A stretch of DNA of 54,989 nt, from NCBI GenBank assembly GCA_947589115.1, contig CANPZP010000004.1:1-54989 (forward strand), given 5' to 3'. Under the pieces are notes generated by a model. It saw only the letters and a list, made by a program, of their open reading frames with translations. It had not been told where the DNA came from and made no database searches. The stretch is from Candidatus Gastranaerophilales bacterium. GTDB taxonomy: Bacteria; Cyanobacteriota; Vampirovibrionia; Gastranaerophilales; Gastranaerophilaceae. Positions 35,122 to 44,556 of this stretch are shown in pieces. Made by a program: the position numbers and the translations under genes. Each line of letters opens with the position of its first letter. Positions within the stretch are counted from its first letter, which is position 1.

Positions 35122-35151
35122 ATTAATGCACTCTGATGAATAATTAATGCA
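35122..35151. promoter_or_regulatory. Direct repeat ATTAATGCA x2, candidate operator
   Basis: Two identical 9-mers (35122-35130 and 35143-35151) spaced 21 nt start to start, two helical turns apart. With flanking bases they also form the inverted repeat GCATTAAT/ATTAATGC. Position is between the divergent lipoprotein-lgt and zinc-finger operons. Confidence 0.4.
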
Positions 35152-35194
35152 TCCCCATCTTTGATGTAAATACTATAAACGGAATTTAAAAATT

Positions 35195-35222
35195 TTGCAA
35201 TATTTTTAAAATAGTATACAAT
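35195..35222 (+). promoter_or_regulatory. Promoter of the zinc-finger / ruvX operon
   Basis: TTGCAA (35195-35200), 16-nt spacer, TACAAT (35217-35222). It stands 30 nt before the ATG at 35253. Confidence 0.5.
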
Positions 35223-35252
35223 ATTTGGAGGATAAGAAAAAAAGAGACAAAC

Positions 35253-35525
35253 ATGACAGAATCAGAAAAAATAGTATCACTAAAAAGTGCCAGAAAAAAG
35301 AATAAAGAAACTAAGCCGGAGGAAACAAAATCCCCCGAACCGGTTATATGCAGTTTTTGCGGCAGACCGAATACGCAAGTTGCTAAAATGGTTCAAGGTC
35401 CCGGAGTAAATATTTGTTCCGAATGCACTATGATTGCTGTCCAGTATCTTATATTAGAAGATAAACTTCCTTCAGGTGAAGCTCAGCGAATATTGGATAT
35501 ATTCTGGAGTAAACTTAATAAATGA
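35253..35525 (+). CDS. Stand-alone ClpX-type zinc-finger protein
   Basis: 90 residues: a basic, Lys-rich N terminus (KKNKETKPEETK) then a ClpX-like C4 zinc-binding domain, VICSFCGRPNTQVAKMVQGP and GVNICSECTMIAVQYL, with cysteines paired C-X2-C...C-X2-C. In ClpX this domain dimerises and recruits substrates and adaptors. Here no AAA motor follows; the protein ends after RILDIFWSKLNK. It could act as a ClpX partner or decoy, which is inference. Its stop overlaps the next ATG (ATGA), so it is coupled to the 543-aa unknown protein. Confidence 0.8.
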   Translation: MTESEKIVSLKSARKKNKETKPEETKSPEPVICSFCGRPNTQVAKMVQGPGVNICSECTMIAVQYLILEDKLPSGEAQRILDIFWSKLNK

Positions 35526-37153
35526 CAATATTTTCCAAACTCCAAATACGGGCAAAAGTATTGAATTGTATTTCAATGCTTAGTAGTATATCGGATAAAT
35601 CACAAATTAACGATATAATTAACGAGCTGTCTGAAATAGATGACAGAAATACAATAGCGGATGTTATACTTAAAGAACATCCCAGATTAACAGAAACGGA
35701 ATATACATACTGTGCTTTTATTTTAAAGCAGTTAGTTCCGCTCAATTATGTTAATGAAAAGTTAATGGAATATATAAAATCACCAATACTAAGTGATGAA
35801 TTAAAGTATAAATATGCCGAAATCCTGAAGCTTCTTGATTTAAAAGAAAGTATGAAAGACCTTCCGGTTTATTTTAATAATCCCGAAGAAATAATAGATA
35901 TTGAAACAAAGAAGCTATTGGAGAGAGCAACATTTAATCCTGAAACAATGCTTGATTTTCTTGATTTTATTTCAAATGTTTCGGATAACGATGCATATCT
36001 TTTGTTAGACTCATTAAGCAAAGACTATTTTGGGGATAACCTTGTAAACATAATCTATCCGATTTTATATTCGGATTTTAATACCAAGATAAAAAAAGAA
36101 GTAATAAAAATCATTTCAGAATCTAAATCATCATTAGGTTTAAAGCCTTTAGAATACCTTTTAAAAACAACAGATAATGACGAAATAAAAAATTTGTGCG
36201 AAATCGGATTAAAGAAATTAAAATTTGCGGGAGCATCGGAAGATAAGGCTAATCTGTATTTTAATAACATAATAAAAGACTACGAGCCTTCGGGATTTTA
36301 TACTACAATCCCCGACGGGTCAGGCAGTCAGGCAATATTAATTACAAGGGTTAATAAAGAAGAAAGATATCTTCTCTTAGCAATTGTTATTAATGACAAA
36401 ACGGGAATTACCGATTGTTTCGGATTTTACAATATTTCGCAAAGTGAAGTAATGAAAGTAATAACAAAATTCTATAAATCGGAAGGGAATTATAATATAC
36501 CTCAAAACTATGCGAAATCTAAAATTACGGAAGCAATAAATAAAACAATCAGTAATAAATCCGTATTCCCGTATGAATTTATATGCTGGTCTACAATGCT
36601 GCATGACATAAAAGAGTTAGATTATACATTAAAAGAATACGTTAATAATAATTGTGAAATAAAAAATATCTCTGATAATGATGCGGCGGAACTATTAACG
36701 GAAAAATACACCCTAAGATGGTTTATAACTCCTGAAGATAATGAAGGCATTAAATATATAACATCTCAAATTTATGAAAACCCCGCAAGTGATATAAAAG
36801 ATATTAATAATATCATATTATCTCATATAAACGACGTTTTTAGTCATGATGAAGTTTTAAAATGGAAAGAAAAATTATATAATTTAATTTATATATTAAA
36901 AATCAATTCGTATGACAATGAAGCGGATAAATTCCTTTCAATAGTACAGAGCGAAAATTTATTCAATTTATTTAAGACAATAATTATACAAAAAAGTATA
37001 TTCTGCCATTTTGTAAAAATAAATGAGAATATAAAAGATATGAAAAAAAGCACAAACATATTTACAAGAAGAAATTCAAACGAAAGTAAATATGATTCAA
37101 ATATAATACGGGAAATAATTGACACATTAACAAGAAACTGGATAAATGGATAA
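35522..37153 (+). CDS. Hypothetical 543-aa alpha-helical protein
   Basis: No family recognised. The first ~230 residues look like HEAT/ARM-type helical pairs (for example IADVILKEHPRLTE, KKEVIKIISESKSS, NDEIKNLCEIGLKKL), followed by a mixed segment with beta character (SGSQAILITRVNKEERYLLL) and a helical C-terminal half. No signal peptide, membrane segment or metal motif. Translationally coupled upstream to the ClpX-type zinc finger (4-nt overlap) and downstream to ruvX (8-nt overlap). A related layout is known in cyanobacterial-branch genomes only as hypothetical proteins, to my knowledge. Function unknown. Confidence 0.7.
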   Translation: MTIFSKLQIRAKVLNCISMLSSISDKSQINDIINELSEIDDRNTIADVILKEHPRLTETEYTYCAFILKQLVPLNYVNEKLMEYIKSPILSDELKYKYAEILKLLDLKESMKDLPVYFNNPEEIIDIETKKLLERATFNPETMLDFLDFISNVSDNDAYLLLDSLSKDYFGDNLVNIIYPILYSDFNTKIKKEVIKIISESKSSLGLKPLEYLLKTTDNDEIKNLCEIGLKKLKFAGASEDKANLYFNNIIKDYEPSGFYTTIPDGSGSQAILITRVNKEERYLLLAIVINDKTGITDCFGFYNISQSEVMKVITKFYKSEGNYNIPQNYAKSKITEAINKTISNKSVFPYEFICWSTMLHDIKELDYTLKEYVNNNCEIKNISDNDAAELLTEKYTLRWFITPEDNEGIKYITSQIYENPASDIKDINNIILSHINDVFSHDEVLKWKEKLYNLIYILKINSYDNEADKFLSIVQSENLFNLFKTIIIQKSIFCHFVKINENIKDMKKSTNIFTRRNSNESKYDSNIIREIIDTLTRNWING

Positions 37154-37550
37154 AGTTATAGGATTAGATATAGGGAAAAAAAGAATAGGAATAGCAATAA
37201 GCGACATTATGGGATTAATAGCACATCCCGTAGAAACTATATCCAGAGAGCCTGAAGAGTCAGCGATTGAAAAAATCAAACAACTTTGTAAAGATAACGG
37301 AGTAAAAAAGATTGTAGCCGGACTGCCTAAAAATATGAATAATACGATAGGAGAACAGGCGCAAGACTGCATAAAATTTACGGAAAAATTAAAAAATGAA
37401 TATGAAATAATATATGAAGATGAAAGGCTTACAAGCCGTCAAGCTGAATATATACTTGCACAAACAGGAAGAAAATATACAAAAAATAAACAACTGGTAG
37501 ATTTAAAAAGTGCCTGCATCATACTGCAGCAATATTTAGACAGAAAGTGA
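37146..37550 (+). CDS. ruvX: Putative pre-16S rRNA nuclease / Holliday junction resolvase YqgF
   Basis: 134 residues, RNase H-like fold. VIGLDIGKKRIGIAISD carries the first catalytic Asp, IVAGLPKNMNN matches the (V)GLP motif, and YEDERLTSRQAE holds the later acidic residues. Overlaps the preceding gene by 8 nt and precedes a DUF1292 gene by 7 nt; yqgF (yrrK)-DUF1292 (yrzB) adjacency is also seen in Firmicutes. Confidence 0.94.
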   Translation: MDKVIGLDIGKKRIGIAISDIMGLIAHPVETISREPEESAIEKIKQLCKDNGVKKIVAGLPKNMNNTIGEQAQDCIKFTEKLKNEYEIIYEDERLTSRQAEYILAQTGRKYTKNKQLVDLKSACIILQQYLDRK

Positions 37551-37557
37551 GAAATAC

Positions 37558-37827
37558 ATGGCAGAGAAAGAAGAAATTATTGAAACTTTTGATGAAGAAG
37601 GAAATAAAGTATCCTTTGAACTTATTGATATAGTAACTGTCGATGACATTGAATATGCTCTTTTAATCCCGCAGGAAAAAGATGAAGATATCGAAGAAGG
37701 TGAAATACTTGTAATGCGGCTTAAAAAAGACGGTGATGAGTATACTTTTGAAGTCATTGAAGACGATGAAGAATTTAACAAAATAGCTCAATACATTGAA
37801 GAGCTTGAAGATGAAACTGAAGATTAA
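37558..37827 (+). CDS. DUF1292 (YrzB-like) protein
   Basis: 89 residues, very acidic. FDEEGNKVSFELIDIVTVDD, then EYALLIPQEKDEDIEEGEIL and VMRLKKDGDEYTFEVIEDDE match the DUF1292 pattern. Function unknown in all species. Close neighbour of ruvX as in other phyla. Confidence 0.88.
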   Translation: MAEKEEIIETFDEEGNKVSFELIDIVTVDDIEYALLIPQEKDEDIEEGEILVMRLKKDGDEYTFEVIEDDEEFNKIAQYIEELEDETED

Positions 37828-37908
37828 ATACTATTACAAATTATTAAACTATTATTCCTTTTCTTCTTTTAGTAATAAAATATATTACTAAGAGAGGTAT
37901 ACAATTAC

Positions 37909-39687
37909 ATGAAAGATTTAAGAATAAAAATATCCGGAACATCCGGGCAGGGGATAATAAGCTCAGGTGATATATTATCATATGCGACTGCAAGAAAAGG
38001 ATATTACGTAACCACTTATAGAGCGTTCCCCTCAGAAATTAGAGGTGACGGAAAATGTTATTATACGCTTAGAATCAGTGAACATAAAGCACTTACCGCT
38101 ACCGGAGAAACTGACGTTTTAGTTTGTCTTGATGAAGATACTATATATGAGTGTTTAAGTGAATTAAAGCAAAATTCAATACTAATATATGATTCTGATT
38201 TAGTAAGCGAATTAAAAGAAACAAGGGATGACATAATAAAATATGCAATACCTCTAAAAACCATAGCAAAGAATATCGGTTCCGAACGCTCAAGGAATAT
38301 GGTGGCTTTGGGTATTGTTGTAGGTCTTATCCAAAATTTACATTTAGAAGAGCAAATATTAAAAGATATAGAATTAAGATACAAAAGTAAATCTCAAGAA
38401 GTAATAGATGCCAATAAAAAAGCGCTTAATGCAGGGTTTGAATATGTAAAAAGCACTCTGAAAAGAATTGACGATTACGACAAAGTTCAAATGGCATCAA
38501 CGGGTGCTAAGTTAATAATGTCGGGTAATGAAGCAATAGGGCTTGCGGCATTGGTATCAGGATGCAGATTCTTTGCGGGCTACCCTATAACCCCCGCAAC
38601 TGAAATAATGGAATGGCTGGCAAAAGAGCTTCCGAAGTTCGGAGGCAAAATGGTGCAGTGCGAAGATGAAATTGCCGCAATTAACTATGCACTCGGGGCA
38701 TCATATTCAGGCGTAAAAGCAATGACGGCAACCTCAGGGCCGGGATTTTCACTTATGCAAGAAGCCCTCGGATTGGCTTCTATGGCTGAAATACCCATAG
38801 TTATAGCCGATGTTCAAAGATGCGGGCCAAGCACGGGAGTTCCGACTAAAACAGAACAAAGCGATTTATTTGCCGCAATGTACGGAACACATGGCGACTG
38901 TCCCAAAATAGTATTAGCACCAATGAATGTTGCCGACTGTTTTTATCAAACAATTAACGCATTTAATTTTGCCGAACAATATCAAGTACCTGTTATAGTA
39001 CTTTCGGATGCTTCATTAGGTCCGAGAAGAGAATGCGTGGATTTAATTGATTTAGATAAATTAAACATCATAAACAGACAAAAACCAGTTTTAAAAGAGG
39101 GAGATACATATAACAGATATGAAGATACCCCTTCGGGGATATCACCTATAAGCTGTCCCGGAGATTTATACGGAGAACATGTAGTAACCGGGCTTGAACA
39201 TACTCCTCAGAATGCACCTACTCCGGAACCTCATGTTCACAGGATGATGACTGAAAAAAGATTCAGAAAACTTGAAACGGCTGCAGGTCAATTTTCAAAA
39301 GCAAAAACTTACGGAGATGAAAATGCTTCAATCGGTATTATAAGCTGGGGTTCTACTTCAGGCCCCGTTTTTGAAGCAATTGACAAAGCAAAAGAAAACG
39401 GAATAAAAGTACAGGCTCTTTATCCCAGAACTTTATATCCGCTTCCGACTGATTGGATTAAAGGCTTCATAAAGAATAAAGATGTTGTTATCGTTATAGA
39501 AGCAAACTATAATGCACAATTTAAATCAACAATTGTTGAAAGATGTACTAAAACTGAAGTATTAGAGTTTTTGAAATATGACGGAACACCATTCACACCT
39601 GAAGAAATATACGAAGAAATACAAAAAGTATCAAAACTGCAAGAATCAAAATATTCACTGACAACAAACAAACATACTCATTTCTAA
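37909..39687 (+). CDS. korA: 2-oxoacid:ferredoxin oxidoreductase, fused gamma-alpha subunit
   Basis: 592 residues. The N-terminal gamma domain (~1-190) shows ISGTSGQGIISSGDIL and TYRAFPSEIRGDGKCYYTLR. The alpha domain follows from about 200: GNEAIGLAALVSGCRFFAGY, PITPATEIMEWLAKELP, EDEIAAINYALGASYSGVKA, TATSGPGFSLMQEALGLAS. With KorB it converts a 2-oxoacid (2-oxoglutarate most likely for this layout) and CoA to acyl-CoA and CO2, reducing ferredoxin. GAGAGG precedes the ATG. Confidence 0.93.
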   Translation: MKDLRIKISGTSGQGIISSGDILSYATARKGYYVTTYRAFPSEIRGDGKCYYTLRISEHKALTATGETDVLVCLDEDTIYECLSELKQNSILIYDSDLVSELKETRDDIIKYAIPLKTIAKNIGSERSRNMVALGIVVGLIQNLHLEEQILKDIELRYKSKSQEVIDANKKALNAGFEYVKSTLKRIDDYDKVQMASTGAKLIMSGNEAIGLAALVSGCRFFAGYPITPATEIMEWLAKELPKFGGKMVQCEDEIAAINYALGASYSGVKAMTATSGPGFSLMQEALGLASMAEIPIVIADVQRCGPSTGVPTKTEQSDLFAAMYGTHGDCPKIVLAPMNVADCFYQTINAFNFAEQYQVPVIVLSDASLGPRRECVDLIDLDKLNIINRQKPVLKEGDTYNRYEDTPSGISPISCPGDLYGEHVVTGLEHTPQNAPTPEPHVHRMMTEKRFRKLETAAGQFSKAKTYGDENASIGIISWGSTSGPVFEAIDKAKENGIKVQALYPRTLYPLPTDWIKGFIKNKDVVIVIEANYNAQFKSTIVERCTKTEVLEFLKYDGTPFTPEEIYEEIQKVSKLQESKYSLTTNKHTHF

Positions 39688-39705
39688 GAAAAGGAAAATA
39701 ACTAA

Positions 39706-40551
39706 ATGCAAACAATGGATTATAAAGGGAAAGTTAAGCCGTCATGGTGTCCGGGATGCGGAAACCATGCAGTGTTAAGCGCACTAAGACAAGCAATGGC
39801 AGAACTTGACTATAAAACACATGAAACAGCCATAGTATCAGGCATCGGATGTTCAAGCAGATTTCCGTTTTTTATGTCAACATACGGATTTCACTCCATC
39901 CATGGGCGTGCGCTCCCTGTCGCAATCGGACTAAAAGAAGCCAAACCCGAAATAAACGTAATAGCTGTAGGAGGTGACGGCGACGGATTAAGTATAGGCG
40001 GTAATCACTTTATTCATGCGGGAAGAAAAAATCCGAACATAACTTATATAATGATGGATAATGAAATATATGCATTAACAAAAGGACAATGTTCTCCGAC
40101 ATCAAGAATAGGAACAATAACAAAATGCAATCCTTATGCTTGGACGGCAGACAGAATTAATCCCGTACTTATGGCATTATCTTTTAACGCTTCATACGTG
40201 GCAAGAGGCTATTCGGGTGATATAAAACAATTGGAGCAATTAATACTTGAAGGATTAAAGCACAAAGGCTTTTCTTTCATCCACATAATCTCTCCTTGTG
40301 TTCAATATAATAAAGTATCTTCTTTTGAAAAAATAAAAGAAATAGCAAGAAATCTTCCGAATGACCACGATGTTACGGATAAAGTAAATGCAATGAAATA
40401 TGCATTTTCTTCCGACGGTCTTTATACGGGAGTATTTTATAAGGTTGAACGTCCAACATATGAAGAAAGATACAAAGAGGTAATATCAACCGCTCAAAAG
40501 AATTTACCGGATAACTATTCAATAAAAGATGTAATTAAACAATTTCAATAG
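39706..40551 (+). CDS. korB: 2-oxoacid:ferredoxin oxidoreductase, beta subunit
   Basis: 281 residues. KPSWCPGCGNHAVLSALRQA is the Fe-S/TPP start; SGIGCSSRFPFFMSTYGFHS, GRALPVAIGLK and VGGDGDGLSIGGNHFIHAGR bind ThDP-Mg; NEIYALTKGQCSPTS is typical of the KorB/OorB group. Shine-Dalgarno AAAAGGA. 18 nt after korA. Ferredoxin reduced here could feed hydrogenase or biosynthesis; neither is in the window. Confidence 0.95.
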   Translation: MQTMDYKGKVKPSWCPGCGNHAVLSALRQAMAELDYKTHETAIVSGIGCSSRFPFFMSTYGFHSIHGRALPVAIGLKEAKPEINVIAVGGDGDGLSIGGNHFIHAGRKNPNITYIMMDNEIYALTKGQCSPTSRIGTITKCNPYAWTADRINPVLMALSFNASYVARGYSGDIKQLEQLILEGLKHKGFSFIHIISPCVQYNKVSSFEKIKEIARNLPNDHDVTDKVNAMKYAFSSDGLYTGVFYKVERPTYEERYKEVISTAQKNLPDNYSIKDVIKQFQ

Positions 40552-40560
40552 GGGATAAAT

Positions 40561-41754
40561 ATGACAAAAAATAAAAGAATAATACTCACAATACTGTGTT
40601 TAATAGGACTCGCATTATCAACGGAATTATGTTTTGTATATTATAATGCCAATTTTGCAATAGATGCGAAACCCAGCATTTGCGCAATAAACGATTTAAT
40701 GAACTGTGACGGAGTAGCTAAAACTACATATTCTCAAGTATTCGGCATCCCTTTGTCTTATTGGGGAGTTATTTTATACTTATTCTTCCTGTTTATGACT
40801 TATGTTGACAAAATACAAAATATTAAATTCTTAGGATTTTTGAAAATTTTTAAAAACCCTTCATCATACATATTTTGTATAGGACTTCTATCCTTCATTC
40901 TGTCAATAATTTTAGGTTCAATATCCATATTTAAAATTCATTCAATCTGTATTTTCTGTTTTATGACATATTTTCTTGATTTAATAATAGCTATAACCTC
41001 AAAAACAAAAGGGATATCCATATTAGAGGAAATTAAAATAAGTTTCAATGATTTTCTTGATGCCGTAAGAGTAAAAAGATATTTAATATCGTTAATAATA
41101 GTATTCTTAATTGCTGCGGGAATATTAACATACACATCAATAACAAATATTTTTGCTCCGCAATTAATAAAGCAAAAAGAAATGAAAAATGAACTAAAGA
41201 AATTTAATAACCTGTCAAACGGATACGAGTTAGGGCCTAAAGATGCGCAGGTTGTTATCCATGAATACATAGATTTTAACTGCGGCGGATGTTTTTTGGC
41301 AAATGTATACCTCCACAGAATAGTCAATGAATTTAATAATGTAAAAGTAATACAGCATAACTTGCCGTTAGAAAAGGTTTGCAACCCAAATATGCAGCAT
41401 GACGGGCATAAAAATTCCTGCTTAAAATCAAGGTATGCAATGGCTGCGGAAAAACAAAATAAATATTGGGCAATGTCCGAAATATTATTTATGAATAATC
41501 CTGAAACGGAACAAGATATATTAAGAGAAGCAGGGCAAGCCAATTTTGATATAACAAAACTCCAAGAGGACGCTAATTCGGAAAAAATAAAAGAAGAAAT
41601 TTTAAAATCAATAGAGGATGCAAATGCAAAAGAAGTTGTAGGAACGCCTACAATGTTCATCGGAATAAGAAAGCTTGTAGGAATTGGTTCATATCCCGAC
41701 TTAAAAGATATAGTAATCCAACAGGGCGGGAAGGAAAAGGATATTATTGAATAA
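40561..41754 (+). CDS. VKOR-thioredoxin-like fusion protein (disulfide bond formation)
   Basis: 397 residues. N-terminal vitamin K epoxide reductase domain with about five membrane segments: loop cysteines in AKPSICAINDLMNCDGVA and the redox motif CIFC in HSICIFCFMTYF. A C-terminal DsbA/thioredoxin-like domain follows another membrane segment (LIIVFLIAAGILTY): VVIHEYIDFNCGGCFLANVY with CGGC, and cis-Pro region VVGTPTMFIGIRKLVG. The fusion oxidises envelope proteins with quinone as acceptor and is best known in cyanobacteria. The prepilin-like proteins nearby have paired cysteines and are plausible clients. Its end overlaps queH by 8 nt. Confidence 0.9.
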   Translation: MTKNKRIILTILCLIGLALSTELCFVYYNANFAIDAKPSICAINDLMNCDGVAKTTYSQVFGIPLSYWGVILYLFFLFMTYVDKIQNIKFLGFLKIFKNPSSYIFCIGLLSFILSIILGSISIFKIHSICIFCFMTYFLDLIIAITSKTKGISILEEIKISFNDFLDAVRVKRYLISLIIVFLIAAGILTYTSITNIFAPQLIKQKEMKNELKKFNNLSNGYELGPKDAQVVIHEYIDFNCGGCFLANVYLHRIVNEFNNVKVIQHNLPLEKVCNPNMQHDGHKNSCLKSRYAMAAEKQNKYWAMSEILFMNNPETEQDILREAGQANFDITKLQEDANSEKIKEEILKSIEDANAKEVVGTPTMFIGIRKLVGIGSYPDLKDIVIQQGGKEKDIIE

Positions 41755-42289
41755 TAATGTACTTATGCATGCCTGCTGCGCCACTTGCAGCGCTTATCCG
41801 ATTGAAAAACTCAAAGAGGCGGGATACAATCCGGTTTTATACTTCTTTAATCCTAATATATTTCCGCCGGAAGAATATGAAAAAAGACTGAATGAGTTAA
41901 TAAAATATTCCGATAAAAAAGGAATAGAATTAATTATTGACAATCATCCTTCGGAAAACTGGTATAATGCGATATCAGGTTTGGAGAATGAGCCTGAGAG
42001 AGGAAAAAGATGCAGGAGATGTTTTGAATACCGGCTGTTATTTACTGTATTAAAAGCATTTCAATTAGAATATAAATATTTTACGACAACTTTAACCGTC
42101 AGCCCTCATAAAGACTCCAAAGTAATATTTGAGATAGCTCAAGAGTTAGCGGCTAAATATGAATTAACCTTTCTGGACATAGATTTTAAGAAACAAGACG
42201 GCTTCTTAAAAACAATGAAAATAGCTAAAGAAGAAGGATTTTACCGGCAGAATTACTGCGGATGCGAATTTAGCATGTTCTCCGACTAA
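41747..42289 (+). CDS. queH: Epoxyqueuosine reductase QueH
   Basis: 180 residues (DUF208). MHACCATCSAYPIEKLKEAG, EKRLNELIKYSDKKGIELII, GKRCRRCFEYRL and YRQNYCGCEFS provide the conserved paired cysteines for the Fe-S cluster and zinc/iron site. It performs the last step of queuosine synthesis in place of QueG, typical of anaerobes. Start overlaps the VKOR gene. Followed by 140 nt of AT-rich spacer. Confidence 0.93.
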   Translation: MNNNVLMHACCATCSAYPIEKLKEAGYNPVLYFFNPNIFPPEEYEKRLNELIKYSDKKGIELIIDNHPSENWYNAISGLENEPERGKRCRRCFEYRLLFTVLKAFQLEYKYFTTTLTVSPHKDSKVIFEIAQELAAKYELTFLDIDFKKQDGFLKTMKIAKEEGFYRQNYCGCEFSMFSD

Positions 42290-42429
42290 ATGAGTAAATC
42301 TGTTCATCTAATTTCAGACAAAAAATTGAATAATAATTAATATACATAAAAATATACGATTCACTATATTAATATTATCTGAATTGATATAAAATTAATA
42401 TATTAATTATAACCAAGGAGTTATGTTTT

Positions 42430-44556
42430 ATGAAAAAAATAATTTTCTTTTTTATATTAGTACTATTTACTCAAACAAGTGTAAATGCACAGCAAACCGT
42501 ATACGACGATAATTATAAAGAAAACCCGAATTATATTCAGGGGAACAAGTATTTAGAAAATTCTCAATATTCAAGCGCAATAAACGAATTTAAAAAGGCA
42601 ATAAGGGTAAACCCTTATGATACATCCTCATTAATAGGATTATCAAATGCATATAATATGCGGGCCGTATATTATAACAATACGGTTAAAGCCCCCTTAA
42701 AAGCAATAAGCGACATTAAATCGGCATTATTTTTTGTAAAATACTTTCCCGATTCATCAGGTTTTGCAAGCCAGCAGTCAATAACCTCAATGGAAAAAAA
42801 TCTATCCACAATAGAAAACTCATTACAATCGGCAATAACTCCCGAAAAAAGATTTAGTAATGCCAAAGCATTAAGAGTTTCAGGGGAGTTCGCCGCAGCG
42901 GGATATGACTATTATCAGCTTATAAATAATAATAAATACTCTTCTCAATCATATTTAGCGCTGGGAGATATCTATACCATATTGAATAATCCGAAAAAAG
43001 CTTTAAATATGTACCAAAATGCGCTGAAAACAGACTCAAATAATACGGAAATACACTTAAAACTGGCAAGGACATACGAGCAATTAAATGATTATACCTC
43101 CTCATTAAAGGAATATAATTATGCGCTTGAAACCTCTGCGGAAAGAGAAGATATATTAAGCTCGCTTGAAAGAATATGGCAGAAAAAGGTTGATGAATCA
43201 CCTCAAGATGCCGAAGCTCATTCAAACTTAGGTGTTGTTTATCAAAAAGAAAAAAGATACTCGGAAGCAATGAGTGAATATAAAAAGGCGGAGCAATACA
43301 ATCCTTCCAACCTTAATACAAAAATAAACATCGGCACTTTGTATCAGGAACAAAAAAACTACAATGAAGCAATAAATACATATAATTCAATTCTGCAATT
43401 ACAGCCTCAGAATGTAAACGTATTAACCTATAAAGCGGAATGCATGAAAGCCTTAAACAGAAATGAAGATGCGGTATCACTTTATAAAGCGGTACTTTCA
43501 ATTGACCCTAAAAATGCAGCCGTAAAAGCTGAGTTATTTGAGTTATTAAAAAATACAATGCCAACGGAAGATTTGCTTTCATATCTTTATAAAAATGTAC
43601 AAAACAGTCCGATGGATGCAAACGCATACTATGAATTTGCTTATGAACTACATAAAGCAAATAAAATAGATGATGCAATTACATACTACAGACAAACAAT
43701 CAATATGGACAGTAAGAATACTGATGCATATATTAATCTATCACAAGCATACAGACAAAAAAAAGATTACAATAGTGCATATGAAATTATAAAGAAAGCA
43801 CGTGAAATAGCCCCCGATAATCTTCAAGTTAAAAATCAATACAATTTAATATCGCAGGAAATGGCGCAGAACAGTTATAATACGGCATCAGATGCATTTC
43901 AAAGCGGTGATTACAAAAAAGCAATTTCGGAATATATGAAAATAAACCCGCCGACACAAGATTCTCTTATAGCTATTGCGGCAGCATATCAATCATTATC
44001 CGATAATAATAATGCAATTATCTATTATAAAAAAGCTATGGAATTAGCACCTAAAAATCCGGATATTCCATATTACATAGCATCTTTGTATGCTAACTCC
44101 GATGATTTGGTAAATGCAAAAAAATATAATGATATTGCTTTATCTAATAATCCTAACAATAAACAAGCAAAAGAATTAAAAGATTACATTTCCGCAAAAA
44201 ATTCGGAAGAAAACTTTAATAATGCGGTAAATTTATACAATTCACAAAAATATTCACAAGCGGAAACGGAATTAACAAAAATAATCTCAACAACGCCGAA
44301 TGATGCTAATGTATATTATTACAGGGCTTTGTGCTATGATGCATTAAAAAATTATCAAAAAGCTATAAATGACTACAAATCAGCATTAAAATACACCCCT
44401 GATTTTAATATGGCAAATTATTCAATTGCCGTAGATTATGATTCTTTAGAAAATTACGATTTGGCAAAAATTTATTATAAAAAATTTATTGAAAATGCAA
44501 CAGAAAATGATGAATACTTAAAATACTCAAAATCAAGATTGGAAGAATTGAATTAA
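42430..44556 (+). CDS. Secreted multi-TPR protein
   Basis: 708 residues. Signal peptide MKKIIFFFILVLFTQTSVNA then about a dozen TPR-like units between residues ~35 and 700, for example NKYLENSQYSSAINEFKKAI, AEAHSNLGVVYQKEKRYSEA and YYYRALCYDALKNYQKAIND. It resembles envelope TPR scaffolds such as those of pili or outer-membrane assembly, but no catalytic domain is present. AAGGAG lies 9 nt before the ATG. Its last base is shared with the dus start (TAATG). Confidence 0.88.
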   Translation: MKKIIFFFILVLFTQTSVNAQQTVYDDNYKENPNYIQGNKYLENSQYSSAINEFKKAIRVNPYDTSSLIGLSNAYNMRAVYYNNTVKAPLKAISDIKSALFFVKYFPDSSGFASQQSITSMEKNLSTIENSLQSAITPEKRFSNAKALRVSGEFAAAGYDYYQLINNNKYSSQSYLALGDIYTILNNPKKALNMYQNALKTDSNNTEIHLKLARTYEQLNDYTSSLKEYNYALETSAEREDILSSLERIWQKKVDESPQDAEAHSNLGVVYQKEKRYSEAMSEYKKAEQYNPSNLNTKINIGTLYQEQKNYNEAINTYNSILQLQPQNVNVLTYKAECMKALNRNEDAVSLYKAVLSIDPKNAAVKAELFELLKNTMPTEDLLSYLYKNVQNSPMDANAYYEFAYELHKANKIDDAITYYRQTINMDSKNTDAYINLSQAYRQKKDYNSAYEIIKKAREIAPDNLQVKNQYNLISQEMAQNSYNTASDAFQSGDYKKAISEYMKINPPTQDSLIAIAAAYQSLSDNNNAIIYYKKAMELAPKNPDIPYYIASLYANSDDLVNAKKYNDIALSNNPNNKQAKELKDYISAKNSEENFNNAVNLYNSQKYSQAETELTKIISTTPNDANVYYYRALCYDALKNYQKAINDYKSALKYTPDFNMANYSIAVDYDSLENYDLAKIYYKKFIENATENDEYLKYSKSRLEELN

